Of a stretch of DNA of 64,000 bases, positions 24,464 to 33,600 are shown piece after piece; the first letter of the stretch is position 1, and each line of letters starts with the position of its first letter. A model generated the notes under the pieces. The model did not search any database. It had not been told where the DNA came from and saw nothing but the letters and a program-made list of their open reading frames with translations. Origin of the DNA: Clostridiales bacterium (GTDB taxonomy: Bacteria; Bacillota; Clostridia; Christensenellales; Borkfalkiaceae); assembly GCA_022508245.1 (NCBI GenBank), contig JAFLVO010000001.1, positions 62,001 to 126,000 of the forward strand, written 5' to 3'. Both the position numbers and the translations under genes were made by a program.

Positions 24464-26155
24464 ATGGTTGTTACAATGGCAGAAGTTGCCATAACTGCGG
24501 AGAACGCGCTACAGAACATGGGACAATACTTTTGGGCGCTGCTGCCGACGGTCGTTGCGATTATTCTTGCACTCGTAACAAAGGAAGTATATATCTCGCT
24601 TTTTCTCGGCATCTTCGTCGGTGCGATGTTTTTAGGTAACGGCAACCCCGTCACGGCGCTTTCCGAGCTTTTCAACCTGATGGCGGGCGCTTTGGGACCG
24701 AGTACCGCGGTAGTGGACGGCCAGACCGTTATAACGGGTGCGGGGAATGCGGGTATCCTCATTTTCGTGCTTGAATTAGGTATAATGGTGACGCTGATGG
24801 CAAAGGCTGGCGGCTCAAAGGCGTTCGGAGATAAGGTGTTTAAGCGCATTAAATCACGCAAGGGCGCAATGCTTGCAACGGCGGGTTTTGGCTGCGTTTT
24901 GTTCATGGACGACTATTTTAACCGCCTTACAGTGGGTCCCATTATGCAGCCCTTAAACGACAAGTACAGAATTTCCCGCGCAAAAACCGCCTTTATTGTC
25001 GGAAGCGTTTCGGCGTCCGTCTGTATCCTCGCCCCCATTTCAAGCTGGGCAAGCGCAATTTCGGGCAGCATTGGCGAAGGCTTAAAGACAACGTCCACAG
25101 AAGCGTTCGGATATTACGTAAAAACGATATTCTGCAATTTTTATCCTATATTGCTGTTGCTGTTTGTCATAGCTACGTCCGTGCTCGGTATTGATATGTT
25201 CGGGCTGTTCAAGCATGAAAAGCATGCCATCGAAACGGGCGACGTCACGGGTGGACTTGAAATGGCGAAATCGGAAGAAGTGATTAAATCTAGCTCTAAA
25301 GGCGCGATTTGGGACCTCATTGTTCCCCTTGCCGTACTCATCGCAAGCTGCTGCACTCTGCTGTTGCTCAAGAAAGACGGCGAGGCGATGTTCGACACAA
25401 ACACCGCTCTCGCAATGGGCGGATGTATTGCGATTTTCTCCTGTCTCATTCTCTATTTGCCTCGCAGACTCATGACCTTGAAGGAGTTTACGGGCTGCTT
25501 CGGAACGGGATTCAAGTCGGTTGCCGAAGTCATTATTATTCTTGCCTTCGCCTGGACGCTTGCAAGCGTCTGCGAAGAGATGCACCTGTCCGAATTTGTC
25601 ACGGCGTTCGCCTATTGGATGGGCGACGCAAAATCCCTGCTTCCCGCAATTTTCTTTATTGTGTCTATGGGTACCGCCTTCGCAACGGGTACTTCCTGGG
25701 GCACGTTCGGTATTATGGTACCTATCGTCGTTCCCATGGGTCAGCAGATAGGCCCCGACATGATGATTCTCACGATTGCGGCGGTACTGTCCGGCTCCGT
25801 ATTCGGCGACCATGTATCGCCCATCTCGGACGCAACCATTCTATCTGCGGCGTCCTGCAAGTGCAATCACCTCGGGTACGTTAAAGCGCAGTTCCCCAGT
25901 GCTTTGATGGTTGCCGGAATTACCTTCGTCACTTTCCTTGTGTCAGGGCTCACGGAGCTCATTTGGCTCGGCTGGATTGTAGCGGTTGTTCTTATTACGG
26001 CGCTCATTGTGACAGCATATTTTATCCAGAGAAAGAACGGAAGATTGACCGACAGGCTCTATAAAGAGGCGACTACAACGACGGACGAGGCAGCAAAAGA
26101 GGTAGCAGTGGGCGAGGTAGCGGCGGAGGACAGCCTATCAAGCACGCAAGAATAG
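24464..26155 (+). CDS. nhaC: NhaC-family sodium/proton antiporter
   Basis: This 563-residue membrane protein of the NhaC/ion-transporter superfamily has about twelve or thirteen helices. Family signatures include GFGCVLFMDDYFNRLTVGPI, the SWASAISGS turn, FATGTSWGTFGIMVPI and SGSVFGDHVSPISDATILS. It should exchange external protons for internal sodium, which fits the sodium-type V-ATPase in this window. The last ~30 residues are a Glu/Ala/Thr-rich tail. The final codons and TAG stop are written within a sequence derived from the 3' end of rpsR, so the tail end was set by the insertion junction. Confidence 0.93.
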   Translation: MVVTMAEVAITAENALQNMGQYFWALLPTVVAIILALVTKEVYISLFLGIFVGAMFLGNGNPVTALSELFNLMAGALGPSTAVVDGQTVITGAGNAGILIFVLELGIMVTLMAKAGGSKAFGDKVFKRIKSRKGAMLATAGFGCVLFMDDYFNRLTVGPIMQPLNDKYRISRAKTAFIVGSVSASVCILAPISSWASAISGSIGEGLKTTSTEAFGYYVKTIFCNFYPILLLLFVIATSVLGIDMFGLFKHEKHAIETGDVTGGLEMAKSEEVIKSSSKGAIWDLIVPLAVLIASCCTLLLLKKDGEAMFDTNTALAMGGCIAIFSCLILYLPRRLMTLKEFTGCFGTGFKSVAEVIIILAFAWTLASVCEEMHLSEFVTAFAYWMGDAKSLLPAIFFIVSMGTAFATGTSWGTFGIMVPIVVPMGQQIGPDMMILTIAAVLSGSVFGDHVSPISDATILSAASCKCNHLGYVKAQFPSALMVAGITFVTFLVSGLTELIWLGWIVAVVLITALIVTAYFIQRKNGRLTDRLYKEATTTTDEAAKEVAVGEVAAEDSLSSTQE

Positions 26156-26184
26156 AGGCTTTGCTCCCTATCAAAGCTGAATAA
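26134..26184 (+). pseudogene. 3' remnant of an rpsR copy behind nhaC
   Basis: In the frame of rpsR this stretch reads as 16 codons ending in TAA and matches the real rpsR end (24243-24293): IKHARIEALLPIKAE against [15 protein letters not shown]. The nine bases after the stop (TTTAAAATT) also match. Some differences are synonymous, so the copy comes from a translated, related rpsR. It overlaps the nhaC stop in another frame. Confidence 0.85.
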
Positions 26185-26194
26185 TTTAAAATTG

Positions 26195-26221
26195 AAAGCG
26201 TTGCTGTATGCAACGCTTTTT
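26195..26221 (+). terminator. Terminator between nhaC and luxS
   Basis: AAAGCGTTGC (26195-26204) / GCAACGCTTT (26210-26219) with loop TGTAT and more T. It ends only about 12 bp before the luxS ATG, so luxS must rely on read-through or a promoter within this hairpin region. Confidence 0.8.
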
Positions 26222-26233
26222 AAAGGAAAAAAT

Positions 26234-26701
26234 ATGGAAAAGATTGAAAGCTTTAAGATAAATCATTTGAATTTGGAGGCGGGGTTGTACGTTTCGCGCA
26301 GGGACATTCGCGGGGAGTGCGTGATTACTACCTTTGATATGCGCATAACCGCGCCGAACAGAGAGCCCGTAATAGATATGCCCGCCCTGCACACCATAGA
26401 GCACCTCGGCGCGACCTATTTAAGAAATTGCGAAAGAAAGAACGAGGTTGTCTATTTCGGACCCATGGGCTGCAGAACGGGTTGCTATATTCTTATGTTC
26501 GGGAATTTAGCGCCCGCCGATATTTACCCGCTTGTGATAAAAATGTGTGATTTTATTATAAATTTCGAGGGCGAAATTCCCGGCGCAAAGCCCGAGGAGT
26601 GCGGAAACTACTCCGAGCAAAACCTCAATATGGCTAAGTACTACATAAAAAAATACAAGCACGATTTACAGACTTTCAAAAACTTCGAATATAAAGATTA
26701 A
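26234..26701 (+). CDS. luxS: S-ribosylhomocysteine lyase
   Basis: This 155-residue metalloenzyme cleaves S-ribosylhomocysteine to homocysteine and DPD, the autoinducer-2 precursor, in the methyl cycle. Metal ligands lie in HTIEH and in EECGNY; the catalytic Cys is in GPMGCRTGCY. The His that usually follows ECGNY (ECGNYxxH) is replaced by Gln here. ATG 26234 is used because AAAGGA lies upstream and MEKIESFKINHLNLEAG is the family N-terminus; an in-frame start at 26192 lies before the terminator hairpin. Confidence 0.95.
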   Translation: MEKIESFKINHLNLEAGLYVSRRDIRGECVITTFDMRITAPNREPVIDMPALHTIEHLGATYLRNCERKNEVVYFGPMGCRTGCYILMFGNLAPADIYPLVIKMCDFIINFEGEIPGAKPEECGNYSEQNLNMAKYYIKKYKHDLQTFKNFEYKD

Positions 26702-26703
26702 GA

Positions 26704-26736
26704 AAGCGCGGGGCGTTCGCCCCGCGCTTCGATTTT
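26704..26736 (+). terminator. Terminator after luxS
   Basis: AAGCGCGGGGC (26704-26714) / GCCCCGCGCTT (26719-26729) with loop GTTC, followed by CGATTTT. Confidence 0.85.
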
Positions 26737-26752
26737 AACAAAAAACAACTTA

Positions 26753-27013
26753 CGCAGAATAGTTTTTAAAAATCACGAAAAATTGAAAACGCAGAATAGT
26801 TTTTAATTTTTGTGAACAATATCAAAACATTTAACGGCGTGAGGAAAAACCACGCTTTTTCTTCACGCACTCAATTTGCGTATGCCTACGGCTCGCTGGA
26901 AGTGAATGCCCGCAATTTTATGTTGGTGTGCCCTTAATTATTGCGGGCAGAGAAACATAGTTTCTCAAAATCACGGAAAATTGAAAACGCAGAATAGTTT
27001 TTAATTTTTGTGA
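26753..27013. repeat. Structured intergenic element, copy B, with extra hairpins
   Basis: The full element runs 26837-27013. Hairpin 1 is GCGTGAGGAAAAA/TTTTTCTTCACGC with loop CCACGC. Further stems are TGCCCGCAAT (26907-26916) / ATTGCGGGCA (26940-26949), then GAGAAAC-ATA-GTTTCTC (26950-26966) and the CGCAGAATAG hairpin (26971-27013). An additional CGCAGAATAG hairpin (26773-26815) and a half copy (26753-26772) precede it. It fills the gap between the convergent luxS and yggS genes; the yggS stop lies inside the last hairpin. Confidence 0.8.
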
Positions 27014-27672
27014 ACCCGTTCGCCGAATATTGAGGTGCCGAGACGTATCATATTACTGCCCGCCTCAACGCAGATTTTCCAATCTCCGCTCATGCCCATT
27101 GAAAGACAAGTGCAGTCCGCGTCATATGCGCGGACGGTATCGTAAATTTCGCGCATATGCTTTGCAAGGCATATGCTTTGCTCCTCACTTGCGTCAAGGG
27201 GCAGCATAGCCATAAATCCCCGTACTTTGAGGTGGGGGAGGGACTTGATTTTTTCATAAGCCTCTATCGCCTCCTGAGGGGGGAAGCCCCCTTTAGAAAG
27301 CTCGCCGCCTATATTTATCTCAATCAATATGTTGGAAGTCACATTTTTATCTGCGCTCATCTGAGACAGCTTTTCGGCAAGCGCAAGTCTGTCCACTGAC
27401 TGATACAGGTCGCACTTTCCCAACAGATACTTTATTTTATTGGTCTGCAATCTCCCTATAAAGTGGCGGCGGGGATTGCCCGAAATAAGCTCGAACTTGT
27501 CGCGGAACTCTTGAACGTGGTTGTCGCCTATATCCGTAATCCCCGCGTTTATTGCGCGGTTGATGTCCTCGGGAGTTTGAAATTTAACTGCCGCAACAAC
27601 AGTAATCTTCTCCCCGAATGGGTTTGTTTCGGGAATTTCTTCAAAAAGATTTTTTATATTATTTTCAATCAT
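27001..27672 (-). CDS. yggS: YggS-type pyridoxal phosphate homeostasis protein
   Basis: This 223-residue PLP-binding TIM barrel belongs to the PLPBP/YggS family, which buffers free PLP and affects amino-acid pools. The PLP lysine lies in VVAAVKFQTPEDI, followed by HFIGRLQTNKIKYL and the C-terminal SMGMSGDWKICVEAGSNMIR and RLGTSIFGER blocks. ATG 27672 is chosen because the promoter -10 box ends 10 nt upstream; an in-frame start at 27714 would fall upstream of the -35 box. The last codons and the TAA stop lie in the repeat element. Confidence 0.92.
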   Translation of the reverse strand: MIENNIKNLFEEIPETNPFGEKITVVAAVKFQTPEDINRAINAGITDIGDNHVQEFRDKFELISGNPRRHFIGRLQTNKIKYLLGKCDLYQSVDRLALAEKLSQMSADKNVTSNILIEINIGGELSKGGFPPQEAIEAYEKIKSLPHLKVRGFMAMLPLDASEEQSICLAKHMREIYDTVRAYDADCTCLSMGMSGDWKICVEAGSNMIRLGTSIFGERVHKN

Positions 27673-27682
27673 AACAAATAAT

Positions 27683-27711
27683 ATTTTATTGAAAAGAAAA
27701 GTCTTTGTCAA
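27683..27711 (-). promoter_or_regulatory. Leaderless-type promoter of yggS
   Basis: On the minus strand TTGACA (27706-27711), 17 bp, TAAAAT (27683-27688), then 10 nt to the ATG at 27672. Confidence 0.8.
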
Positions 27712-27718
27712 CATTATT

Positions 27719-27747
27719 TTGACAATCGAAAGATATGGTGGTATAAT
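27719..27747 (+). promoter_or_regulatory. Leaderless promoter of the 64-residue membrane protein
   Basis: Perfect consensus TTGACA (27719-27724), 17 bp, TATAAT (27742-27747). The ATG at 27754 sits where transcription should begin. It is back to back with the yggS promoter; the two -35 boxes are 7 bp apart. Confidence 0.85.
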
Positions 27748-27753
27748 ATTATT

Positions 27754-27948
27754 ATGAATAAGACGGTGCTTATAGTTTGGCTTGTGATAGCCGCAATATG
27801 TTTGGGACTGGGAATCATGTACGGTGTTATGCAGAACTTTACCGCAATGGTCGGCTTTATAGTAGTTGCGGTAGGAACAGTCGTAGTCGGAGTAATGCGT
27901 TACAGGCGTATGAAGAGCGAGCAGGATAAAAAGAATAAAGAAGAATAA
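27754..27948 (+). CDS. Small two-helix membrane protein, function unknown
   Basis: This 64-residue protein has two hydrophobic helices (about 4-22 and 28-47) and a very basic/charged C-terminal tail (RYRRMKSEQDKKNKEE). No family is recognised. A perfect promoter and an apparently leaderless start support that it is real. Its TAA stop is the first three bases of a palindromic repeat element. Divergent from yggS. Confidence 0.7.
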   Translation: MNKTVLIVWLVIAAICLGLGIMYGVMQNFTAMVGFIVVAVGTVVVGVMRYRRMKSEQDKKNKEE

Positions 27949-28009
27949 GTTCAGGAGAGCCGAACCAGCGAAGCTATAAGGGTGTATATTTCGCGCTTTC
28001 CTAAACTTA
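27946..28009. repeat. 64-bp short copy of the TAAGTTTAGGAGAGCC element
   Basis: It starts TAAGTTCAGGAGAGCCGAAC and ends CCTAAACTTA. The left 50 bp match the left end of the 276-bp element at 22884 (…GGGTGTATATTTCGCGCTTTC); the rest has been deleted. The first three bases are the stop codon of the gene before it. Confidence 0.8.
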
Positions 28010-28036
28010 AAGTCCCGAATAATTTCGGGGCTTTTT
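28010..28036 (+). terminator. Terminator after the small membrane protein
   Basis: AAGTCCCGA (28010-28018) / TCGGGGCTT (28025-28033) with one G-U pair and six T. Confidence 0.85.
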
Positions 28037-28050
28037 TAATACAATAAACT

Positions 28051-28704
28051 ATGTTTAAAACATCGGATATTCTCGATTTATCGCATACTTTTGCGGGCGT
28101 AGAGCTTTCGCAGTTTATTTATCCCTTTGAAATTATTCCGCACATAGGCGAAATAATTATGAAAGCAATCTGCGCCCTTCCAAGGGAGTATATCCGAATT
28201 TTTGACGGTGTCTATGCGCATAAAAGTGCAAAGATTTCGCCAAATGCCCAAATCGAGCCCCTCACAATAATTGGCGCAAATACGCAGATAAGGCATGGCG
28301 CTTTTATCCGCGGGAAGGCGCTTATCGGCGACAACTGCGTCGTTGGCAACTCAACCGAAATTAAAAATTCAATCCTCTTTGACGGCGTGCAGGCACCGCA
28401 CTTCAACTATATAGGCGACAGTATTCTGGGCTACCGCGCGCATACTGGAGCGGGGGTAATTCTTTCGAATTTAAAGTCGGATAAGACCTCGGTCAGTATT
28501 GATGTGGGCGGCGAAAAATTTTACACGGGACTAAAAAAGCTTGGCTCAATTTTGGGCGATTATACCGAGGTGGGCTGTAACAGCGTTTTAAACCCAGGCA
28601 CGGTAACGGGAAAGGGAGTGCGGATATATCCTCTGTCCTGCGTAAGAGGGATAGTTCCCGCAAACAGCATTTATAAAGAGGGAAGGATAATTCCCATAAA
28701 ATAA
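28051..28704 (+). CDS. Left-handed beta-helix acyl/nucleotidyltransferase-like protein (GlmU C-domain type)
   Basis: This 217-residue protein has a helical start (1-50), then hexapeptide repeats forming a left-handed beta helix (KISPNAQIEPLTIIGANTQI, GKALIGDNCVVGNSTEIKNS, and later LGDYTEVGCNSVLNPGTV). The YIGDSILGYRAHTGAGVILSN segment resembles the acetyltransferase site of GlmU. It lacks the GlmU uridylyltransferase domain. A role in aminosugar activation or acyl transfer is likely but unproven. TACAAT lies 5 nt before the ATG, so this may be another leaderless gene. Confidence 0.82.
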   Translation: MFKTSDILDLSHTFAGVELSQFIYPFEIIPHIGEIIMKAICALPREYIRIFDGVYAHKSAKISPNAQIEPLTIIGANTQIRHGAFIRGKALIGDNCVVGNSTEIKNSILFDGVQAPHFNYIGDSILGYRAHTGAGVILSNLKSDKTSVSIDVGGEKFYTGLKKLGSILGDYTEVGCNSVLNPGTVTGKGVRIYPLSCVRGIVPANSIYKEGRIIPIK

Positions 28705-28739
28705 AAGGCGGTAGTTACAATTTGTAACTACCGCCTTTT
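28703..28739. terminator. Bidirectional terminator between convergent genes
   Basis: AAAAGGCGGTAGTTAC (28703-28718) / GTAACTACCGCCTTTT (28724-28739), a 16-bp perfect stem with loop AATTT. Confidence 0.93.
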
Positions 28740-28755
28740 ATTTTATACCTTAATT

Positions 28756-30405
28756 TTATTCGTTTTGAACGGCAGGCGCTGTCTGAACCGTTTCGTCCTT
28801 TACTGCGGGCTCTAATTTCTCTGTAGGGGTTTGCCCCTTTATCAAAATTGCCAAAAGGAAGCTGTAGAGTATGGTCGGCAAAATGTAGAACAGGTGGTTG
28901 TCAAACAGCGTGGTAATCAGAATACAGAGAATAGAAAGCCCTATAAACGAGCGTTCGACTGACATATTCTTGCTGAAAGAGATTAAAGTGAACACTCTGT
29001 GTGCAATATATGCCAAAAGTCCGAAAATTCCGCATGCGCCCAACAGCTGGAAGAAGGTGTTGTGGTACATATTCGGTATAATTTCCATACCCGCAAAGCC
29101 GGGGTCGTTGTTGAGGTTCACGAAGAAGCCTATACCGAATACGGGAGCGGACCGGAAGTTATCTACCGAATCTTTCCAAAGCACGTTTCTGCCGTTAGAG
29201 CTCTCAATAAGCTTATATAAAAGCTCGAAGGTCTTTTCGTAGAATATCCCCGCAACGATAAGTATTATCAGAACACTTCCGCCCGTGATGCCGTATTTTA
29301 CGGGTTTGTTTTTGCACTTTATATTGAGTATGCTTATTGCAATTACGTAAAGGGCTACGCCAAGCAAAAGGACTGCCGCCTTCGTTCCCTTCGCATTGGG
29401 CGTGCCGGAAAGAAGAAGTAAAATTTTGTCCTTGAGCGTCAAAATGAGAATTAAAAAAACTACCGCGACCACGCCCGTAATTATAGAGTTTATAAGTCTG
29501 TGCTTACCTATAAGCAGCAGCGCAACGAGCGAAATGAGGTAAATGACCACGAGCGCAACCCAAGCCTGACGGCTCATTGAAAGAATTACGCCGATAGAAA
29601 CAAATATGGAATAAACAAAGTAGAGGTATCCGTACTTTTGGGTGCCTGCAAGGTACATCACCGAAGGAACGCAGATTAAAAGCAGCAACGCAAAATTATT
29701 GTACATGCCCCAGCCGAACGCAAGCAGATTTCTGTTAATTTTACCGTCTTGTATTACGCCCGCCGAAATATATTTGACGACAAGCTCGAAAAGAAGGGCA
29801 ACGCTGAACACAAAGAAGGTAAACGCAATGCGCGAGTACGCCTCTTGTGTGCAGGACAGGCTGTCCTTTACTATGCAGAAAATTCCGAGGAAGCAAAAGG
29901 CAAGGAACACGCCGTAGACAAAGTCTAAAAATCTGTAATTTTTGCTGAATACACCGTTTAAAAGAAGTACAGCCGAAAACGCTACGAGCGTCCAGAATAC
30001 GGGTGTTATTTTAAATTTGTTTTGCTTTATCGTAAGCGCAAGCCGCACGAACGTCGCAATAACGTAAAGGCAAATAAGTACAATTATCTGCGCAAGTATT
30101 GCAGGCTGTCCGAGGTAGTTCGAGCCGTTACCGTCGCCGACAAGGAAAGTGGATGGCGAGTGCTTGACGGATATCATTATGCACATAAACAAAAAGTTTG
30201 AAAGAAGGGGGGTAAGATCGTCAAGCAGAAGTACCGTCAATGCGCCCGTTATGGCTATATAATATATGGTAATTATTTCAAGATTGAGATAATAAAAAAG
30301 CACAGTCACGCAAGCTGTGGCAACAGTAAAATATTTATCCGATAATACGCGTTTTAAAATTTCAACCGCTTTACTCTGTTTAATTTTGGATAAGACGTCT
30401 TTCAT
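28756..30405 (-). CDS. O-antigen ligase-like (Wzy/WaaL superfamily) membrane protein
   Basis: This 549-residue polytopic membrane protein has about twelve hydrophobic segments and one larger external loop near residues 400-450. That loop contains SSNGRNVLWKDSVDNFRSAPVFGIGFF and MYHNTFFQLLGACG, a pattern typical of the Wzy_C/O-antigen ligase family, whose loop His/Arg residues handle lipid-linked glycans. The C-terminal ~25 residues are a charged tail. In a Gram-positive it would polymerise or attach a surface polysaccharide. It diverges from the giant surface protein gene. Confidence 0.88.
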   Translation of the reverse strand: MKDVLSKIKQSKAVEILKRVLSDKYFTVATACVTVLFYYLNLEIITIYYIAITGALTVLLLDDLTPLLSNFLFMCIMISVKHSPSTFLVGDGNGSNYLGQPAILAQIIVLICLYVIATFVRLALTIKQNKFKITPVFWTLVAFSAVLLLNGVFSKNYRFLDFVYGVFLAFCFLGIFCIVKDSLSCTQEAYSRIAFTFFVFSVALLFELVVKYISAGVIQDGKINRNLLAFGWGMYNNFALLLLICVPSVMYLAGTQKYGYLYFVYSIFVSIGVILSMSRQAWVALVVIYLISLVALLLIGKHRLINSIITGVVAVVFLILILTLKDKILLLLSGTPNAKGTKAAVLLLGVALYVIAISILNIKCKNKPVKYGITGGSVLIILIVAGIFYEKTFELLYKLIESSNGRNVLWKDSVDNFRSAPVFGIGFFVNLNNDPGFAGMEIIPNMYHNTFFQLLGACGIFGLLAYIAHRVFTLISFSKNMSVERSFIGLSILCILITTLFDNHLFYILPTILYSFLLAILIKGQTPTEKLEPAVKDETVQTAPAVQNE

Positions 30406-30466
30406 ACGCCTCCTGTCTGTTGTTTTTCGCCGTAAATTTCAATTAAATCGGAAAACTGCTTATTAC

Positions 30467-30495
30467 ATTATAGTACAGGCACGGGTCTTTGTCAA
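30467..30495 (-). promoter_or_regulatory. Promoter of the ligase-like gene
   Basis: On the minus strand a perfect consensus TTGACA (30490-30495), 17 bp, TATAAT (30467-30472). A ~60-nt leader follows to the ATG at 30405, with AGGAGG just upstream of it. Confidence 0.88.
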
Positions 30496-30611
30496 GTGCG
30501 AAAAATTTGCTTGAATACTCTCTAAGCCGCCCAAAGTTGTTCGATATATCCGCCAAAAAACAGAATATTTAAATAATTCTTAATTTTTTATCATATATTT
30601 TTATTACAAAC

Positions 30612-30640
30612 TTGACATTTTGTCATATAAATATTATACT
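30612..30640 (+). promoter_or_regulatory. Promoter of the giant repeat protein
   Basis: TTGACA (30612-30617), 17 bp, TATACT (30635-30640). It shows that the reading frame upstream of 30663 is not translated. Confidence 0.85.
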
Positions 30641-30662
30641 TGCCCTATACACATATTACAAA

Positions 30663-33600
30663 ATGGAGTATAATACGCAAAGCAACAGTAAAAAAATGAA
30701 GAGATTAAAGAAAAAGGGCGAGCCTTTCGAAGAGCTGTCTGTAGTTAAAAGCGCGGGCTTTGAAAAGGGAAAACGCCGTGACAAATCAATAAATAAAAAG
30801 GCGGGACTGCACGGTAAAACCGTGTCACAGGACCAGACGAGGGTCTATCGCTGCAAGCCCCTTGCCGTAAAGCATAAGAGAAGGCTGAGAAAGGTGCTTC
30901 CCGCCCTGCTCGCCTTAATTTCTGTCGCCATGGTAATTATTATTACGGGTTCGTATATGCCCCCCGTAAATTTTGACGACCTTGAAGGCGACTACCGCAC
31001 GGTATATCTTGAAGTCCCCCAGGATAGCTCATCCCCCGAAAATCACACCGTCGTTGAGACGATAGGTTATTTAAATTATACTCTGCAGAACCAGCCCTAT
31101 TGGTCGTCCGAAATGGAGCAGTCCCTTTCGGCTATGTTCAATATCAAGCAGAGCACCTATAACTATAAAAAATATTACAACAACACATTAATTTCGGTTG
31201 ATATTGCAAAGGGTGCGTCCACTTCGGCAAAGCAGTTCTGTCAGACGGACAAAGTAGTACTTTGGCGTGATGCCGTAGACGTAAACAGCACTAACGGCTT
31301 CTACACCAATTGGAAAACCGGTCAGCCTGCGGGACTTACCGTCAGCGAATTCAGAAAAAAGCGCGGCTTGCCCCCCGCAGAGTTTTCGGTATACGTCTTA
31401 AACGAAAATACAATTTTAAACGCGCAGGAAAATGGCGTAGTCAATAACGGCGACGGCACCTATTCTGTTACGGTAAACTTAAACGTAAACACCAAGGGCG
31501 GCGAAGAGAACGATATGCGCTCTGCCGTATACTACTACAAGCAGCAAATGGCGGTAACGGGCGGACTTTCTCAGCTTCCCACCTACGAATATACCAACGT
31601 AACGTACGTATTTGATGCAAACTACCGCGTTTTGAGCTTTGAAATACGCGATAAGTACGAGGCGACCCTCAGGATTACCGGGCTCGGCGAGGTAACTTCC
31701 GGCTGTACCTCTACCACGAAAACGGTATTCAGCTACGAGATGGAGGACTGCATAAACTCGGTTTACGACGACTTTAAGCCCTACCTCAACGACTTCGGCG
31801 AAGGAGATGACAAGGAGCCGGAGTTCTCGGTAAGCGCCACCAACTGTCTTGCGGGTGCGTTTGCAAGCGTGCTTTCTGAAGGTGCGGTGTTCAAGCTCGA
31901 CCTCGGACTTGGCGGAAAGACTGTCGAGGGCGTGGTCGGTGTGGCATTAAAGGACGGCGGACTCGACAATTTAGTATTAAAGCTCGGCAATATCACGGCG
32001 CACGTATTGAACGGGCAGGACGGGTACGTAGTGTACCTTGCGCTCGATTCCAATAAATATAAAGTCAGCCTCGGCGAGCTTGACCTCTCCGCGGCTATGG
32101 GAAATATCGAATTGCCCGCAACAGACGGCGAGGGAGAGGGCGACCTTTTGAGCGGTCTGCTGGATTCCCTCCTCGGCGGCGACTTCGCGTACGACAGCCA
32201 AAAAGGACTTGCAACTTTGGATTCCGATATAAGTCTGTTCGGAATAAATATCAACATAAGCTTTGCATTCAGCGTAGACGAGGAGAAGGAAGAAATTTCG
32301 CTCATAGACGTCAAGGCAAATATTAAGTACGGCAAGATAGACGTGGATGCGACCCTCAAATTCGGAGACGAAAGCGATAAACCCGCCGAACTTACCGCTG
32401 CCGATAAGGTCCTCTATAAGGATATCTTAAACGACGGAGTTGCCGTCGGCGTAGATCTTACGCTCGGCGAAAAGGCAATCAAGGGCGTTGCCAAAGTAGA
32501 CCTATTGAACGGAGAGTTTGTAGGACTGCGTGCAAAGCTCGGAGAAATTACCGTACACTATGACGGAGCCAATCTCTATATCTCAAGCGGAGACAGTAAA
32601 TACAAACTCGGCTTGGATTCGCTCGGCGGTACGGCTGAGCTTTCCGCAGGCGTAGAATTTGATATAAATTCGCTCCTTTCGGATATACTTGAAAATCTCT
32701 CAATAGAAAACGGCATAATCAAAGTGCAGGTATTGGGCCTGGATATTTCGATTGACTTGTTCGGCGGAATTAAAGTAAGCGCATACTACGACGCATTCGG
32801 CGGAATAGGGGTAGATGCATATCTTAGCAACGACACTGTACCCGCACAGCTTACCGAGCAGGATAAAGCTGCCTACACCGACATATTGAACGACGGCGTA
32901 ACGGTAGGCGTAGACCTTACACTCGGCGAAAAGGTAATAAAGGGCGTTGCCAAAGTAGACCTATTGAACGGAGAGTTTGCAGGACTTCGTGCAAAGCTCG
33001 GAGAAATTACCGTACACTATGACGGAGCAAACCTCTATATCTCAAGCGGAGACAGCAAATACAAACTCGGCTTGGATTCGCTCGGCGGTTCGGCTGAGCT
33101 TCCCGCAGGCGTAGAATTTGATATAAATTCGCTCCTTTCGGGCATACTTGAAAATCTTACAATAGAAGACGGAATAATCAAAGTGCAGGTATTGGGCCTG
33201 GATATTTCGGTAGACTTATTCGGCGGAATTAAAGTAAGCGCATACTACGACTTATTCGGCGGAATAGGGGTAGATGCATATCTGAGCAATGACACCGTAC
33301 CCGCACAGCTTACCGAGCAGGATAAAGCTGCCTCCTACACCGACATATTGAACGACGGAGTTACCGTCGGCGTAGACATTACGCTTGGCGAAAGTGTAAT
33401 AAAGGGCGTTGCCAAAGTAGACCTATTGAACGGCGAGTTTGCAGGACTGCGTGCAAAGCTCGGAGAAATTACCGTACACTATGACGGAGCAAGCCTCTAT
33501 ATCTCAAGCGGAGACAGCAAATACAAACTTGGTTTGGATTCGCTCGGCGGTTCGGCTGAGCTTTCCGCAGGCGTAGAATTTGATATAAATTCGCTCCTTT

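Noticed and set aside
30612-30662. Upstream extension of the giant protein to a TTG at 30612
   Set aside because: That TTG is the first base triplet of the -35 box TTGACA, and the -10 box also lies inside the extension, so this part is not transcribed.
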